Shown: positions 26,686-36,555, counted from the first letter of the stretch. The stretch: 64,000 nt of DNA from Calothrix sp. NIES-2098 (GCA_002368175.1 AP018172.1:3718001-3782000), one strand, 5' to 3'. Translations and numbers: made by a program. Notes: a model not told the origin generated them from the sequence alone.

Positions 26686-28422
26686 TTATGATGTTGCTAC
26701 CGGAGTATAAATCGGTTTTGGATAAGGATCGGGGCAGACTGGTGTTTGGGCGATCCAGTCACCGTTACCGCCGCCATCAGCGATCGCAAAGTCTGTTCGG
26801 CAGTTTAAAATACCGCCATGTCCCAGACCTGTGGCTGTTGTATTACTAATTGTTACCCCACCCGCACAACGGATTTCCATCGCGTAAGTACCAGCACCGA
26901 TAATCTGGTTGCGGTTGAAGGTTACATTGGTAACGCTGCTGCCAATGAAATGAATCGCTTCATAGTTGCTGTCGATGATTTGGTTATCTTCAACAAGGAT
27001 AGCGCCCGCCATATCTGTATCAAGGGCGTAGAACCACAGCGCACCTGTACCGAAGTTCCAGCTATTGTAATAATCCTGTGAACCTGCGCGGACAATTACG
27101 TTGCGGGCAATTACCGTTGTACCGCTGATTGGGCGAATTCCGGGGAAGCGGTTGCCAATGTGGATACCACCCCCTTCAGCCTGCTGGTCAGCAACGTAGT
27201 TGTCGGTGACGGCGTTAGATTCACCCCCATAGATGGCGATTCCGTTTGCCAGCACTGGTATTTCAACGCGGTTGAACGAGAAGGTATTGAAACCGCCACC
27301 TCCTTCGTTCCACATTGCCAGAGAGTCATCGCCTGTGTTGCGGAAAAATGATTGTGTAACGGTGGAATTGGTGACCTGTCTGTGGAAGTTGATCCCGTCT
27401 GCTTGCTGATTGCGGATTCGGACATTTTTGATGGTCAGCTTGTCAAAAGGCCCGTCCAGCCACATACCACACTTGTTATGCTCGATCCACAGGTTCGTAA
27501 ACGTCGAGTTCGAGTAGGCGCCGCCGATACCGTTGAGTTGGTCGTTATCAACGCGCTGGGTAACCTCGCCCCAAATTGCAAAATCCGAAAAGTTGACATT
27601 TTGTGCGGATGTCCCTGTATTCCAAGGCCCCATAAGTCCGGCGTTGTTACCAGTCTGCGCCACAAAGTGAATCTTGGAATGCCAGATACCTGCACCCTTG
27701 AGCGTTACATTGTCGCGTACCTGTAGCCAAGTGCTAATTTTGTACTCGCCAGGTGCAATCCATAATCCCCGACGCTGACTTGATGATGCATCAAGCGCAT
27801 TTTGGAAAGCAGTAGTGGAATCCTGTACGCCGGACGGATCTGCACCAAAATCAGCGGTCAGCGACAGATATCCCTCTGGCATTGCATAAGCAGGTGCTAC
27901 TTGCTCAAAATCAACTAGGTCAATGATGTACCAGGGTGCGGTACTATTTGACTCCACCATCAGCCGAACCTTGTCGCCCGCAGACATCTGTGGTGTTAGC
28001 CGATTCACCTCATCATAAAAGTGATGCGGTCTGATGTCGCCGGGATTGTTATTGAATGGATAAGTACCATAAATCCAACTGTATTTCGATGTCAAGATTA
28101 GGTCGGGGCGTTTTTCACCGTTAATGTATAAGCCAATAGGTGTTGTTAGCCCTGCACCATCGGCTGAGTCGGGAATGGCGTAACGGACGACGATTGAGTT
28201 TGCATCGCGTGGTACGGTGAACTCGACATATTGCCCTACGGTATCGAGTTTCACGGCGCGACGTTCAATTGCTTCATTTGCCAACCCTGGATAGGTACGG
28301 TCATTGCGTCCATCAATTACCGTGCCGTTATGGTCGGCATTTTCAGCTTGAATTTCATCATAGGGTATGGTGATGACCCCTGCGGTGGCTAGTGCAACGT
28401 TGTCGATCGATGAAAATTTCAT
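26686..28422 (-). CDS. right-handed beta-helix glycanase, GH87-like (alpha-1,3-glucanase/mycodextranase type)
   Basis: 578 residues. Residues about 15-180 look like a CBM35/CBM6 carbohydrate-binding module. From about 190 YLSLTADFGADPSGVQDST opens a pectate-lyase-like beta-helix. The segment ADGINFHRQVTNSTVTQSFF followed by RNTGDDSLAMWNE matches my recollection of the catalytic Asp-rich core of GH87 alpha-1,3-glucanases. No signal peptide is seen at the predicted start. It lies between LysM and GH26 genes, suggesting a set of enzymes against extracellular polysaccharides. Confidence 0.72.
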   Translation of the reverse strand: MKFSSIDNVALATAGVITIPYDEIQAENADHNGTVIDGRNDRTYPGLANEAIERRAVKLDTVGQYVEFTVPRDANSIVVRYAIPDSADGAGLTTPIGLYINGEKRPDLILTSKYSWIYGTYPFNNNPGDIRPHHFYDEVNRLTPQMSAGDKVRLMVESNSTAPWYIIDLVDFEQVAPAYAMPEGYLSLTADFGADPSGVQDSTTAFQNALDASSSQRRGLWIAPGEYKISTWLQVRDNVTLKGAGIWHSKIHFVAQTGNNAGLMGPWNTGTSAQNVNFSDFAIWGEVTQRVDNDQLNGIGGAYSNSTFTNLWIEHNKCGMWLDGPFDKLTIKNVRIRNQQADGINFHRQVTNSTVTQSFFRNTGDDSLAMWNEGGGGFNTFSFNRVEIPVLANGIAIYGGESNAVTDNYVADQQAEGGGIHIGNRFPGIRPISGTTVIARNVIVRAGSQDYYNSWNFGTGALWFYALDTDMAGAILVEDNQIIDSNYEAIHFIGSSVTNVTFNRNQIIGAGTYAMEIRCAGGVTISNTTATGLGHGGILNCRTDFAIADGGGNGDWIAQTPVCPDPYPKPIYTPVATS

Positions 28423-28472
28423 GGTGTTCTTGCTGATTGAGTAGGTTTGTCGAACTATCCGGGATGGAATGT

Positions 28473-29945
28473 TTACAGTCCTTTGAAGTGGTCATCTGTT
28501 ATTCGTTGGGGACTGTTGTTGCCTGGGATAATGTAGTCTTTACCGACTCGTGCTTTGTAGTTAGAGTAGACCTGCTGGACGGTGGAGCCTATGGTATAGG
28601 TGCTGTCGCCGCGAGCTCCGCCAAAAATAGCCCAGTCAGTCTCTTTATCAATGTTGAAGTAACAAAGCATTTTGATTTGGGGTTTGACCGAGAGGTAGTC
28701 GAACATTTCAACAATCCACTGACCTTTCGCGCCAACATTGTTGCTGCCGTAGTTATCACTAGTTGTGCCCCACTCTGGAATTGCTATCGGCTTGCCGTAG
28801 CCTGTGAGCCTGTTAATCATGTCGTCTAGCAGTGCGACGGGAGGTGTCCAGTTTGACCAAGACGGGCCAGTGCCCCAGTTGTAAGCGTCAATGCCAACCC
28901 AATCAACGTAGGCATCGCCCGGCCAGTAAGACTCAGCCTTGTTGAGCGGGCTGCCTACATCGGTATTCATGGGTGTCCAGAGCCACTGCAAATGATTACT
29001 GTCGATGCCTTTATTTTTGAAAACTGTCCAAACATGCTGCCACATATTGATATAATCTGTGGGCGTGTTCTGGGAGTTTTTATAGCTGGCAGACCAGGGA
29101 TACCAGTCGCCGTTCATCTCATGGGCAAATCGCAGGTAAACTCGACGGTCATCAGCATCGCCGTATACACCGCCAGAACCTGCCAGGAAGCTCTTCATGG
29201 AGTCAGCCCAATCGTTCAAATAGCTATCGTAGCTGCCGTTGGCGATTAGTGCATCAATATTCGCTGGTGCATAGCGATTTTTGTCATCAGTGAAGGCTTC
29301 CCATGTCACCAGAGGTACACTTCCACTATCCCAGATCTGATTCATCGTAGTGAAAGCCTGCTCCTTGTTGTTCGAGTCCCAGCTTGTGAACATGACCTGC
29401 ACGGCGTGCTTTTTACCCAACCAGGATTCTATGTCGTTGATATTAGCGTAGCCAGGAAAGCAACCCAAGAGCATATTGTTGCGCGGAGGGGTGCCTTGGT
29501 TGATTTCAAAGCCGCTGACTGTGGGCTGGTCGGCAGCGCCAGGCGTGAAGTTCACTACAATCTGCCCCCTGGCATCTGAGGTCACTACAAATTCTTCAGC
29601 GATCGCCTTATTAATGCCGCCAGCTTGGGAGAAAATGTCATAATCCCATAGGACTTGGCTGCCGTTAATCGCAGCGTTAAATTTGCGCTTGCCAACCGAG
29701 TCCCAGAAGTGTTCGTTAAAGTGGAGCTTGACAGTATGGATGGCATTCGGAACCAGTCCTGTAAAGGTGTAGGTGAAGGTGCCGTAGCGTTCAGTCTGAT
29801 AAACTTCTTGGTTTGCTGGGTAATAAACGCCCTTACTATCGACGGGGACATTACTCGACGCGCTTTGACCGCCACTGTAGTAGGCATCTGCACCATAGAT
29901 GCCGATCGCTCCTCCACCAGCATTAATGCGAATTGAGTCCACCAT
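28473..29945 (-). CDS. malectin - GH26 endo-mannanase-like hydrolase
   Basis: 490 residues. Residues about 3-150 form a malectin-type sugar-binding domain (INAGGGAIGIYGADAYYSGG, LHFNEHFWDSVGKRKFN). Residues about 155-465 are a GH26 TIM barrel: the acid/base Glu in YLRFAHEMNGDWYPW and the nucleophile Glu in PIAIPEWG. GH26 enzymes hydrolyse beta-mannans or beta-1,3-xylans. No signal peptide is evident. It is separated by about 50 bp from the beta-helix gene on the same strand. Confidence 0.87.
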   Translation of the reverse strand: MVDSIRINAGGGAIGIYGADAYYSGGQSASSNVPVDSKGVYYPANQEVYQTERYGTFTYTFTGLVPNAIHTVKLHFNEHFWDSVGKRKFNAAINGSQVLWDYDIFSQAGGINKAIAEEFVVTSDARGQIVVNFTPGAADQPTVSGFEINQGTPPRNNMLLGCFPGYANINDIESWLGKKHAVQVMFTSWDSNNKEQAFTTMNQIWDSGSVPLVTWEAFTDDKNRYAPANIDALIANGSYDSYLNDWADSMKSFLAGSGGVYGDADDRRVYLRFAHEMNGDWYPWSASYKNSQNTPTDYINMWQHVWTVFKNKGIDSNHLQWLWTPMNTDVGSPLNKAESYWPGDAYVDWVGIDAYNWGTGPSWSNWTPPVALLDDMINRLTGYGKPIAIPEWGTTSDNYGSNNVGAKGQWIVEMFDYLSVKPQIKMLCYFNIDKETDWAIFGGARGDSTYTIGSTVQQVYSNYKARVGKDYIIPGNNSPQRITDDHFKGL

Positions 29946-29984
29946 AAAATTCTCCTGAGAAATTAACTTACCAGACTTTTGGTT

Positions 29985-30090
29985 ACAATCTAGATTTCGT
30001 GACCTACCTGTATATTCGTGCTATCCGCCTCTGTTAGGGAGTACCATCTAATTTTTCGATTTCACGTCTACGGTTACATCACCTAATTTC
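29985..30090 (-). pseudogene. decayed LysM-gene remnant
   Basis: The sequence around 29990-30090 is alignable to the LysM coding sequence at 26365-26475 (shared blocks TGACCTAC, GTACCATCT, ATCACCTAATT in the same order and orientation) but is broken by indels and stops. It looks like a third copy of the MSCTLGNSY-type LysM gene that was lost, so the cluster once held at least three LysM genes. Confidence 0.6.
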
Positions 30091-30292
30091 AGCCTGTAAA
30101 CGTCCGCACTTTGAGAACATTGATAGTCCCGATACATCACCAGCACTGCGATCGCATTCAACATACCTTTTATGTAATTTTGTGTTGAAGTGGGACGAAT
30201 AACGAACTGCGATCGCGCTCAAAGTTCACTGATATCTCCGACGGTTGTATGTTTAGCACCAGCGTTGAGTATACAACCTTCTTTCTACTTTC

Positions 30293-30471
30293 TTTGTGTC
30301 AAGCAAACTTCGATATTACAACTAAATTGCTCTCAATGTTTGCTTGAATTAAATATATGCAATTAACTCTAACTTGTCGTCCGCTCAGAGTTGAAACTTT
30401 TGTACAATACAATGATTGATGAATCAGTCCATATATCAATGGAAGGTTAGCTCCAACTAAAGTTGGAATTT
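30293..30471. repeat. duplicated intergenic element, copy A
   Basis: About 178 bp alignable along its length to 47840-48017. Shared blocks in order: AAGCAAACTTC, CTTGTCGTCC, TTTTGTACAAT, GGAAGGTT and the palindrome TCCAACTAAAGTTGGA (about 30452-30467). It lies between the fucosidase and GH26 genes. No coding frame is conserved, so it is probably regulatory DNA or a remnant mobile unit. The palindrome resembles a MerR-type operator or a small hairpin. Confidence 0.65.
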
Positions 30472-30477
30472 AGATGA

Positions 30478-31925
30478 TTATAGAGGCATACAGTCGATCT
30501 CTAATGTGTAAGCTGGTGATTTTTTGACTAAAGACTTGTGCGGTAGTGTTATGGATAAATTCTGACCGTACTGCTGCCACTCCAGTGTACCTCCAACACC
30601 TAGCATCGTAATATTTGCTTTTTTCGGCAAAATTATTCCTGGAATATTAACCTTCTCAAATGTTGGCTCATCAAGCAATATTGCATATAATTTTCCTTTA
30701 TTAGTGGTGTAGCGCACTCGAATACGTTCTGGAGTTAAATCTTCTGCTCGTATCCAATAGCGTGAGCCAAAGATTGCTTTACCATTTACATCTAGCCATT
30801 TACCCAAGCCTTCTAATCTTTCATTTCAAGCTGTACTTTGGAGATTGAACCATCAGCCTTTGGCCCAATGTTCAGCAATAAATTCCCATTTTTACTAACA
30901 ATATCTACAAATAAGTCAACTAGTTCATCTACCGAAATCATGTTCAAATCAGTATCATTTTGGTTATAGCCAAATGAGTAACCTAAACCCCTTGTACTTT
31001 CCCATTTGAGAGGTTCTATTTGTGTGGATTGGCTATATTCAGGTGTAGAAAAATCAAAGTGCAACCCTAACTGGCCACCTAAATCAAAACGGTCATTCAC
31101 CACACCATCGGGTACGCGATTGTAAAAGTAGGCCATAATTTCATTCGCTTGCCCAATAGGGTAGCCAAGATCGTTCCATAATATAGATGGCTGATAGCGG
31201 TCAATCAATTCGCGCCAATGAGCATTCGCATAGTCTGCATAGGCTTTTTCCTGAATAATTGCTCCTACCAGCGTGTTGAAGTCTGTGATTTTTGTATCTT
31301 TGAAAGACCAATCAATACCACCAGAATAATACACACCCATCCGCATACCTTCTTGGCGAACAGCTTGTGTTAGTTCACCTACAATGTCCCGTGTTGCCAC
31401 TCGCCCTGGCTGGTTTATAGTTTTACTAGGCCACAACAAAAAGCCATCATGATGCTTTGTTGTTAGTACAACGTACCGCGCACCTACTTTAGAGAATAGT
31501 TTTGCCCATTTCGAGGGGTTCCAATTTGTTATGGCTGCATTTAATCTGGGAATAAAGTCATCATAGGTGAAGCCTTCACCATAGGTTGCACGATGGTAGT
31601 TATAGGTAGGGCTGCCCTCAAGTTTCATGGAGTTGTAATACCATTCCGAGTAAGGGTTGTTCTCAAACCAATATTCCCAACCACGCTCTGCAACGACTTT
31701 GTTCAGTTCTCCAGTTAGTGGTGCATAGCCAGGTACAGAATATACCCCCCAGTGGATGAAAATGCCAAATTTTGCATCCTTAAACCAGTCTGGAACTTCA
31801 TGCTTTGATAGCGATTCAGTTGTTGGCTCATAAGTTCTTTGTGCAAGGGCAACAGAAGCGAACAAGTTCAAAAATACTGTTAACGATAATGTAGCAAACA
31901 GCGAACGTACTAAAAACTTAATCAT
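30478..31925 (-). pseudogene. alpha-L-fucosidase (GH29) with a single frameshift
   Basis: The ATG at 31925 (AAGGA 7 nt upstream) starts a protein with a signal peptide (MIKFLVRSLFATLSLTVF, cleaved near ALA-QR) and the GH29 core: WFKDAKFGIFIHWGVYS, YVVLTTKHHDGF and YYSGGIDWSF. It stops at 30813 after QLEMKD. The missing C-terminus (RLEGLGKWLDVNGKAIFGSR...) continues in another frame down to 30478. One lost base in the A-rich run near 30820 explains it. Either the gene is inactive, the base is a sequencing error, or frameshifting restores it. The product would remove terminal fucose from extracellular glycans. Confidence 0.85.
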
Positions 31926-32109
31926 TACAAGGTTCCTTATTAACAAAGTTCTCAAACTTTAGAACGAAAGTATATTTAGCCATTTTTAGTCGTTATTTTT
32001 ATCTACCTGATTAGCTAAAAGCTTATTGCCCAAATTTTCGTAGGTTCTTATTTTGGCAAAGGTAGTGTTCAAAATACTGTATTCTCAAAAGAGCCGCACC
32101 CAATTAATT

Positions 32110-33060
32110 TTAATTAAACAAAAAATTATAGGCTTCATTGAGTTTGTTGGCTGATTCTTCTAATAAGCGTTGTTCATGAGCATTTCTTGATAAAAGTAGT
32201 TGGCGCTCAATACCTGTTGAACCAATGATACATGGAAGTCCAAGCACAACTTCACTGCCAAATCCATAGTTAGAATTTGCTCTGACCGATACTGGAAATA
32301 TCTGCTTTTCATCTCGCAGAATGGTATCAACTAACTGACAAATTACTATTGATATACCATAGCTTGTATTTCCTTTGCGTTCAAAAATGTTATGGCCTCG
32401 TTTACGAGTTAATTGTGCGTACTCTTGCTGAATTTGTTCTAGCGTTGCTTCTTGTGGTATGGGAAATTCAGTTAACAGAATTCCCCCAATAAATGCACTA
32501 GACCAAACGACAAATTGACTATCTCCATGCTCGCCAATCACATAAGCATGAATGTCTTGTTTGGCAACATTCAGTCGCTTTCCAAGTTGATATCTCAGTC
32601 TAGCAGTATCAAGAACGGTTCCCGAACCTAAAATTAGGTTTTCTGCTCTAGTGGAAGTAGCGATCGCAATCCGCGTAAGTACATCCACTGGATTGCTAAC
32701 GATAATTATGATTGAATTCGGTGCAACTCGATCCAATTCTTTGATTGTCAAACGTATAATCTCTGCATTGTCGCTCAATGTATCTAATCGGGTCTGTCCT
32801 TGTTTTGGCTGCACCCCAGCAGTCACAATAATGATATCTGAATCAGCCAAATCTTCATACTGATTTGTTGGTATAATCTCCATCTCTTTAAGTAGGGGAA
32901 TGCTGTCTTCAATATCCCATGCTTGCCCTTCAGCTTTTGATAAGGTTCGATCAAAAAGGACGACCCTTACACATTTACCGAGTAGGACTAAAGCATTTGC
33001 AACGTCTGCACCTACATTACCTGCACCAATAATACCGATTTTCGATGTTTTACTAATCAT
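32110..33060 (-). CDS. ldh: L-lactate dehydrogenase (or closely related 2-hydroxyacid dehydrogenase)
   Basis: 316 residues. The NAD-binding IGIIGAGNVGADVA motif is at the N-terminus, the Arg loop is GVQPKQGQTRLDTL, the substrate Arg region follows VSNPVDVLT, and the catalytic His is in IGEHGDSQF. Length and motif order are those of L-LDH/hydroxyisocaproate dehydrogenase. The residue after VQPK is Gln rather than an Arg of malate enzymes, supporting lactate-type specificity. It should interconvert pyruvate and lactate with NADH. It stands alone in the cargo. Confidence 0.88.
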   Translation of the reverse strand: MISKTSKIGIIGAGNVGADVANALVLLGKCVRVVLFDRTLSKAEGQAWDIEDSIPLLKEMEIIPTNQYEDLADSDIIIVTAGVQPKQGQTRLDTLSDNAEIIRLTIKELDRVAPNSIIIIVSNPVDVLTRIAIATSTRAENLILGSGTVLDTARLRYQLGKRLNVAKQDIHAYVIGEHGDSQFVVWSSAFIGGILLTEFPIPQEATLEQIQQEYAQLTRKRGHNIFERKGNTSYGISIVICQLVDTILRDEKQIFPVSVRANSNYGFGSEVVLGLPCIIGSTGIERQLLLSRNAHEQRLLEESANKLNEAYNFLFN

Positions 33061-33137
33061 GCTATATCTACTTTTTTCGCTTCAAGAGTGCAATGTCGTT
33101 TATTTGGTAAGTCCTTGGATCTGCAATTACCGTCTCC

Positions 33138-33365
33138 TTACAACTTGGAAAACAATATATTTAACCCTTCAGTCATCGTGGGATGAGTCAAAATACCATC
33201 GCGCAGAACGGTGTAGGGCATCTGAGCTTGCATCACCATCTGTACCGTTGAAATTACTTCACCTGCTTCATGACACAACAAGGAACACCCTAGAATCCGA
33301 CCTGTTTCGGTATCTACGATCGCCTTCATAAGCCCATCAGTTTGACCGAGTGTTTTCGCTCTCGG
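33138..33365 (-). pseudogene. C-terminal fragment of a mercuric-reductase-like flavoprotein
   Basis: From PRAKTLGQTDGLMKAIVD to the stop this is the dimerisation domain of pyridine-nucleotide-disulfide oxidoreductases (TGRILGCSLLCHEAGE, PYTVLRDGILTHPTMTEGLN). The first 47 codons of the open frame (to 33506) do not belong to the family. FAD- and NAD-binding domains and the redox cysteines are absent. The same domain recurs as a fragment at 41804-41990, and a full-length relative is encoded at 59004-60356. Confidence 0.8.
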
Positions 33366-33502
33366 AACGTCGGGTGAATACGATGTCTCGAAGGTGTTAT
33401 GAACTTCAAAAAAGACTGGCTTCTTGAGAGGATTTAGCGATCGTAACTCAAGATGCTGCCCTAACTGGGTTTCAAAAAAGTGCATAACACCTGCTAGAAG
33501 AT

Positions 33503-33868
33503 TCAACTTTTTCTACAATCTTGCTTCATTAAGATACGGTTGTTTTTATACACCTCTAAAGTTCCAGACTGCGGATTATCTAATGTGCCATCCCACACCC
33601 AATATTCATAAATTCCATTCCGAAACTTATACACTCGAACACCTTCTGTTGCTCGGCTAGTTCCTTTGCCCAAACTTAAATTACCATTGGCACTGGTCGC
33701 GCGATAAAGCAGTTCGCGGGAAGTATAATTCTGCCAAATATTGATGTTGTAACCACCCTGGCATTTTGTACTCAGGATGATGCCAGCAGTAGAATCAGCA
33801 GAAGCTCTTAAGGAAAAATTAGCTAAGATACTGATTGGCAGAGCAAGAAGTAATGCGGATGTTTTCAT
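33503..33868 (-). CDS. secreted hypothetical protein
   Basis: 121 residues with a clear signal peptide (MKTSALLLALPISILANFSL, cleavage near ASA-DS). The mature part is about 98 residues with two cysteines (STKCQG and KQDCRKS) likely forming a disulfide, and aromatic-rich beta strands (YKFRNGIYEYWVWDG). I do not recognise the family with certainty. Its stop overlaps the start of the frame containing the flavoprotein fragment. Confidence 0.65.
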   Translation of the reverse strand: MKTSALLLALPISILANFSLRASADSTAGIILSTKCQGGYNINIWQNYTSRELLYRATSANGNLSLGKGTSRATEGVRVYKFRNGIYEYWVWDGTLDNPQSGTLEVYKNNRILMKQDCRKS

Positions 33869-33956
33869 AAGTGTTGTAAATTTAATGAGTTTGACATTAC
33901 TCGATTGCTGCTATAACTTCATCTCAATGAATACTACTCGCGATGTACAGCGTTTC

Positions 33957-34004
33957 CCCAGATGCTCCCGTCACAATTGCGATTTTTCCATCTAGTTTTT
34001 TCAT
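33957..34004 (-). pseudogene. N-terminal remnant of a short-chain dehydrogenase gene
   Basis: ATG at 34004 opens MKKLDGKIAIVTGASG, the SDR start with the TGxxxG cofactor loop, matching MKKLEGKIALVTGGNSG of the intact SDR at 40991-41740. Similarity ends after 16 codons. It overlaps the stop of the DUF6130 gene by 4 bp, so the original operon was probably DUF6130-SDR. Confidence 0.72.
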
Positions 34005-34396
34005 GATGATTTCTTCGGATCGGGCAGCGTGAACTTTACAGTTTCACTGGTGATTACTTTGTGCATAGGGTCAGCTAGTTCAATCAGCACCTTATGCGCG
34101 CCAGGTTCCAGTCCCACCAGGATCACGGTTTCTCCACTTGAATCGACAAAGTGCCACGGCAAATCGTCAACGGTGATGTGGATATGACCAATGCGCGGCG
34201 ATACTTCGAGGGCACCTTTGCCAAACACTGGCAACACACGCAAATTCTCCGTCCGGTACTGGATAAAGACGCGACCCTGGGCTAGTGGTTCGGGAAGCGG
34301 TGGATCGACAATTAGCTTGGGTGGTGCTTCGTTTTCAATCGCAATCAACGGTGATGGCCCGATAATGTCCCTAGTACTCGGTGTGTGGCTGTTCAT
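34001..34396 (-). CDS. DUF6130 protein
   Basis: 131 residues. The segments GRVFIQYRTENLRVLPVFG, GHIHITVDDLPWHFVD and LEPGAHKVLIELADPMHKVI match the DUF6130 family, small beta-sandwich proteins of unknown activity often found beside oxidoreductases and hydrolases in stress-linked clusters. No export signal. Its stop overlaps the start of the SDR remnant. Confidence 0.75.
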   Translation of the reverse strand: MNSHTPSTRDIIGPSPLIAIENEAPPKLIVDPPLPEPLAQGRVFIQYRTENLRVLPVFGKGALEVSPRIGHIHITVDDLPWHFVDSSGETVILVGLEPGAHKVLIELADPMHKVITSETVKFTLPDPKKSS

Positions 34397-34520
34397 AGCA
34401 GGTAAGTACCTGAGAGTAGTTTATATAACGATGTAATTTCAGACACCTCAAATTAGAGGTTCTACTTCTAAACTCTGTAGAGATCGTGAGTGAGTTCAGA
34501 TCTGTAGAAGCAGCACAGGC

Positions 34521-35438
34521 TTATTGCTGACAAGTTTGGTTGCTCTGTGTCTCAGAAATGGGGAATTGATCGCCAGCAAGATAATTGTTAAAGTATTCGC
34601 GAAAGTAGGTCCAGGAAGTTTTGCTACTTGCAGCTAAATAGCAAGTAGGAGCCGTGCGATAAACCGGGACTCGTGATGTAATTTCTTGCTGAAGCAATGG
34701 GGAAAGCTCCTCGAATCTTTGCAGTTTCCGAATACTAGCGCTGTAAACTAACTGTCCTGGTTTCCCTTTCATCTTCATCCAAGGTAGCCAGGGACCAATA
34801 CGATTCCAAGTGCCTGAAACATTCAGTACTGTAGGAACGTTAGGCTGTTCGACTCTTGCTTCAGGAACTACAAACTTAAAAAATTCCCCAGCTTGATAGA
34901 GTGGTTCGGGACTATAGTCTTGAAACTTCGGATCGCTGGCTAGAACGTTAGGATAGGTGAGCGGAACATCCAGTGTGAGAATAAGATTTCTGCCAGCCGC
35001 CAAAACGGGGAATCTCCCTTGTCCTAAGTTGCTCTGAACGGGATTATTAGCAACATGCACTACGGGCACTACTTCCCCTGTCCAGGGATTCTGCCAGCGA
35101 TTTAGCACCTGATTCGTCTTTGGATCCAAATAATACTGAAGTTCACGAGATGTTAATAACCATTGTCCTTGCTGATTCTGAAAGCAGCGTGCAACATTCA
35201 TGCCGATGATACTAAATAACTTTCGCTGCTGTTCTTGAGGAACAAACGCATAAACAGAACCGCTCCATTCGAGATAAGTGTTTCGTGGATCAGTGGCACA
35301 GCGAGTCCGGACTAACTCCTGAATGTCAACCGTTTGTGTGTCTGAGCGGGTTTGAGCTTCGCCTGGAGTTTGTTTTAAAGCTAAAACTGTAACGACGACT
35401 GTGGCCCAAAAGTACAGGAACTTAGTTTTACGTCTCAT
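34521..35438 (-). CDS. DUF1838 protein, exported
   Basis: About 305 residues from the ATG at 35438 (GAGG nearby); the open frame reaches 35558 but the signal peptide begins here (MRRKTKFLYFWATVVVTVLA, cleavage near GEAQ). Conserved DUF1838 features: RNTYLEWSGSVYAFVP, YLDPKTNQVLNRWQNPWTGE and VVPVVHVANNPVQ. Function unknown; the protein is likely periplasmic. It lies directly downstream of an alpha/beta hydrolase gene on the same strand. Confidence 0.75.
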   Translation of the reverse strand: MRRKTKFLYFWATVVVTVLALKQTPGEAQTRSDTQTVDIQELVRTRCATDPRNTYLEWSGSVYAFVPQEQQRKLFSIIGMNVARCFQNQQGQWLLTSRELQYYLDPKTNQVLNRWQNPWTGEVVPVVHVANNPVQSNLGQGRFPVLAAGRNLILTLDVPLTYPNVLASDPKFQDYSPEPLYQAGEFFKFVVPEARVEQPNVPTVLNVSGTWNRIGPWLPWMKMKGKPGQLVYSASIRKLQRFEELSPLLQQEITSRVPVYRTAPTCYLAASSKTSWTYFREYFNNYLAGDQFPISETQSNQTCQQ

Positions 35439-35559
35439 ACCTTGAATCCTCGTTAAATTCTTGTTCATTTGCAAGAAGGTAAACGTCTCGTTTACAGACT
35501 TAAACCTCCGAGGTTTTGGCATAACGGGAAACGATGCCTGTGGCGGTAAACCACGCATC

Positions 35560-36555
35560 CTATTGCAGATATTTCTTCAATTGGGCAGCAGCTTGAACAA
35601 ACAGAGAATGGGTTTCTGGTAACTCTGCTAAACCATTCAGCAGTCCGAAGTCATGAATCATGCCGTTGTACTGCACAGTTGTCACCTCGACCCCAGCTTC
35701 ATCGAGCTTGCGTCCATAGGCTATGCCCTCGTCATGCAAGATATCGCTCTCTGCAACCACAATTAACGCCGGAGGCAAGCCTTTGAGTTGCTCAACCGTC
35801 GCCTGTAGGGGAGAAGCATAAATATCTTTGCGCTTTTCTGGGTCAGGGATGTACATGTCATACATCCACTTCATCGTTGGTACAGTCAGAAAACGCCGAT
35901 CGCCAAATTGGTGATAAGAATTCGTTTCAAAATCAGCATCTACAATGGGCCACATCAGGATTTGCAGTTTGATGTGTGGTCCTCCTTTTTTTTTCGCCTG
36001 CAAAGCAGTAACAGTTGTCATGTTACCGCCGACACTGTTGCCAACGACTGCCAAATTCTTGCCATCCACGCCAATCTCCTCGCCATGCTCGGCAACCCAT
36101 TTGGTCGCAGCATAAATCTCATTGATTGCCTGTGGGTACTGAGCATCTGGCGTGCGAGTGTAGTTGACAAAGACACCTGCAAACCCTGAAAGCACAACCA
36201 AATCGCGAACCATGCGCTTGTGTGTTGGGTAATCACCCAGCACCCAACCACCACCATGAATAAAGATGAAAACAGGCAATGTGCCTTGGACACCCGCAGG
36301 TCGTACAATATTGAGCGTGATTGGATAACCGTCAGCAGTAATCGTTTTTTGGGACTCTTCAATGCCTGAAAGGTCTACTGGAACAGAAGCCTGTGCATCT
36401 ACAAGGACTTGACGTGCTTCGAGTGGAGTGAGTTTCTCCAGTGCCACACCCCCGGAATTCAGCACTTTCAAAAATTCCTTCGTTCCTTTGGAAAGACGTG
36501 GATCTTCGGCAACTTCCAAAATTTTTGCTGCTTGCGAGTTTGCTTGAGCAACCAT
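35560..36555 (-). CDS. alpha/beta hydrolase, HSL (hormone-sensitive-lipase-like) esterase family
   Basis: 331 residues. The oxyanion-hole HGGGW (IFIHGGGWVLGD), nucleophile GNSVGG (about residue 168), Asp in VVAESDILHDEG and His in GMIHDFGLLNG give the complete triad of bacterial HSL-type esterases. The cytosolic N-terminus lacks a signal. It hydrolyses carboxylic esters of unidentified origin. It is likely in one operon with the DUF1838 gene. Confidence 0.88.
   Translation of the reverse strand: MVAQANSQAAKILEVAEDPRLSKGTKEFLKVLNSGGVALEKLTPLEARQVLVDAQASVPVDLSGIEESQKTITADGYPITLNIVRPAGVQGTLPVFIFIHGGGWVLGDYPTHKRMVRDLVVLSGFAGVFVNYTRTPDAQYPQAINEIYAATKWVAEHGEEIGVDGKNLAVVGNSVGGNMTTVTALQAKKKGGPHIKLQILMWPIVDADFETNSYHQFGDRRFLTVPTMKWMYDMYIPDPEKRKDIYASPLQATVEQLKGLPPALIVVAESDILHDEGIAYGRKLDEAGVEVTTVQYNGMIHDFGLLNGLAELPETHSLFVQAAAQLKKYLQ

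Noticed and set aside
27111..27726. Several 86-124-residue frames opposite the GH87-like gene
   Set aside because: They are opposite-strand or out-of-frame shadows of the beta-helix gene.
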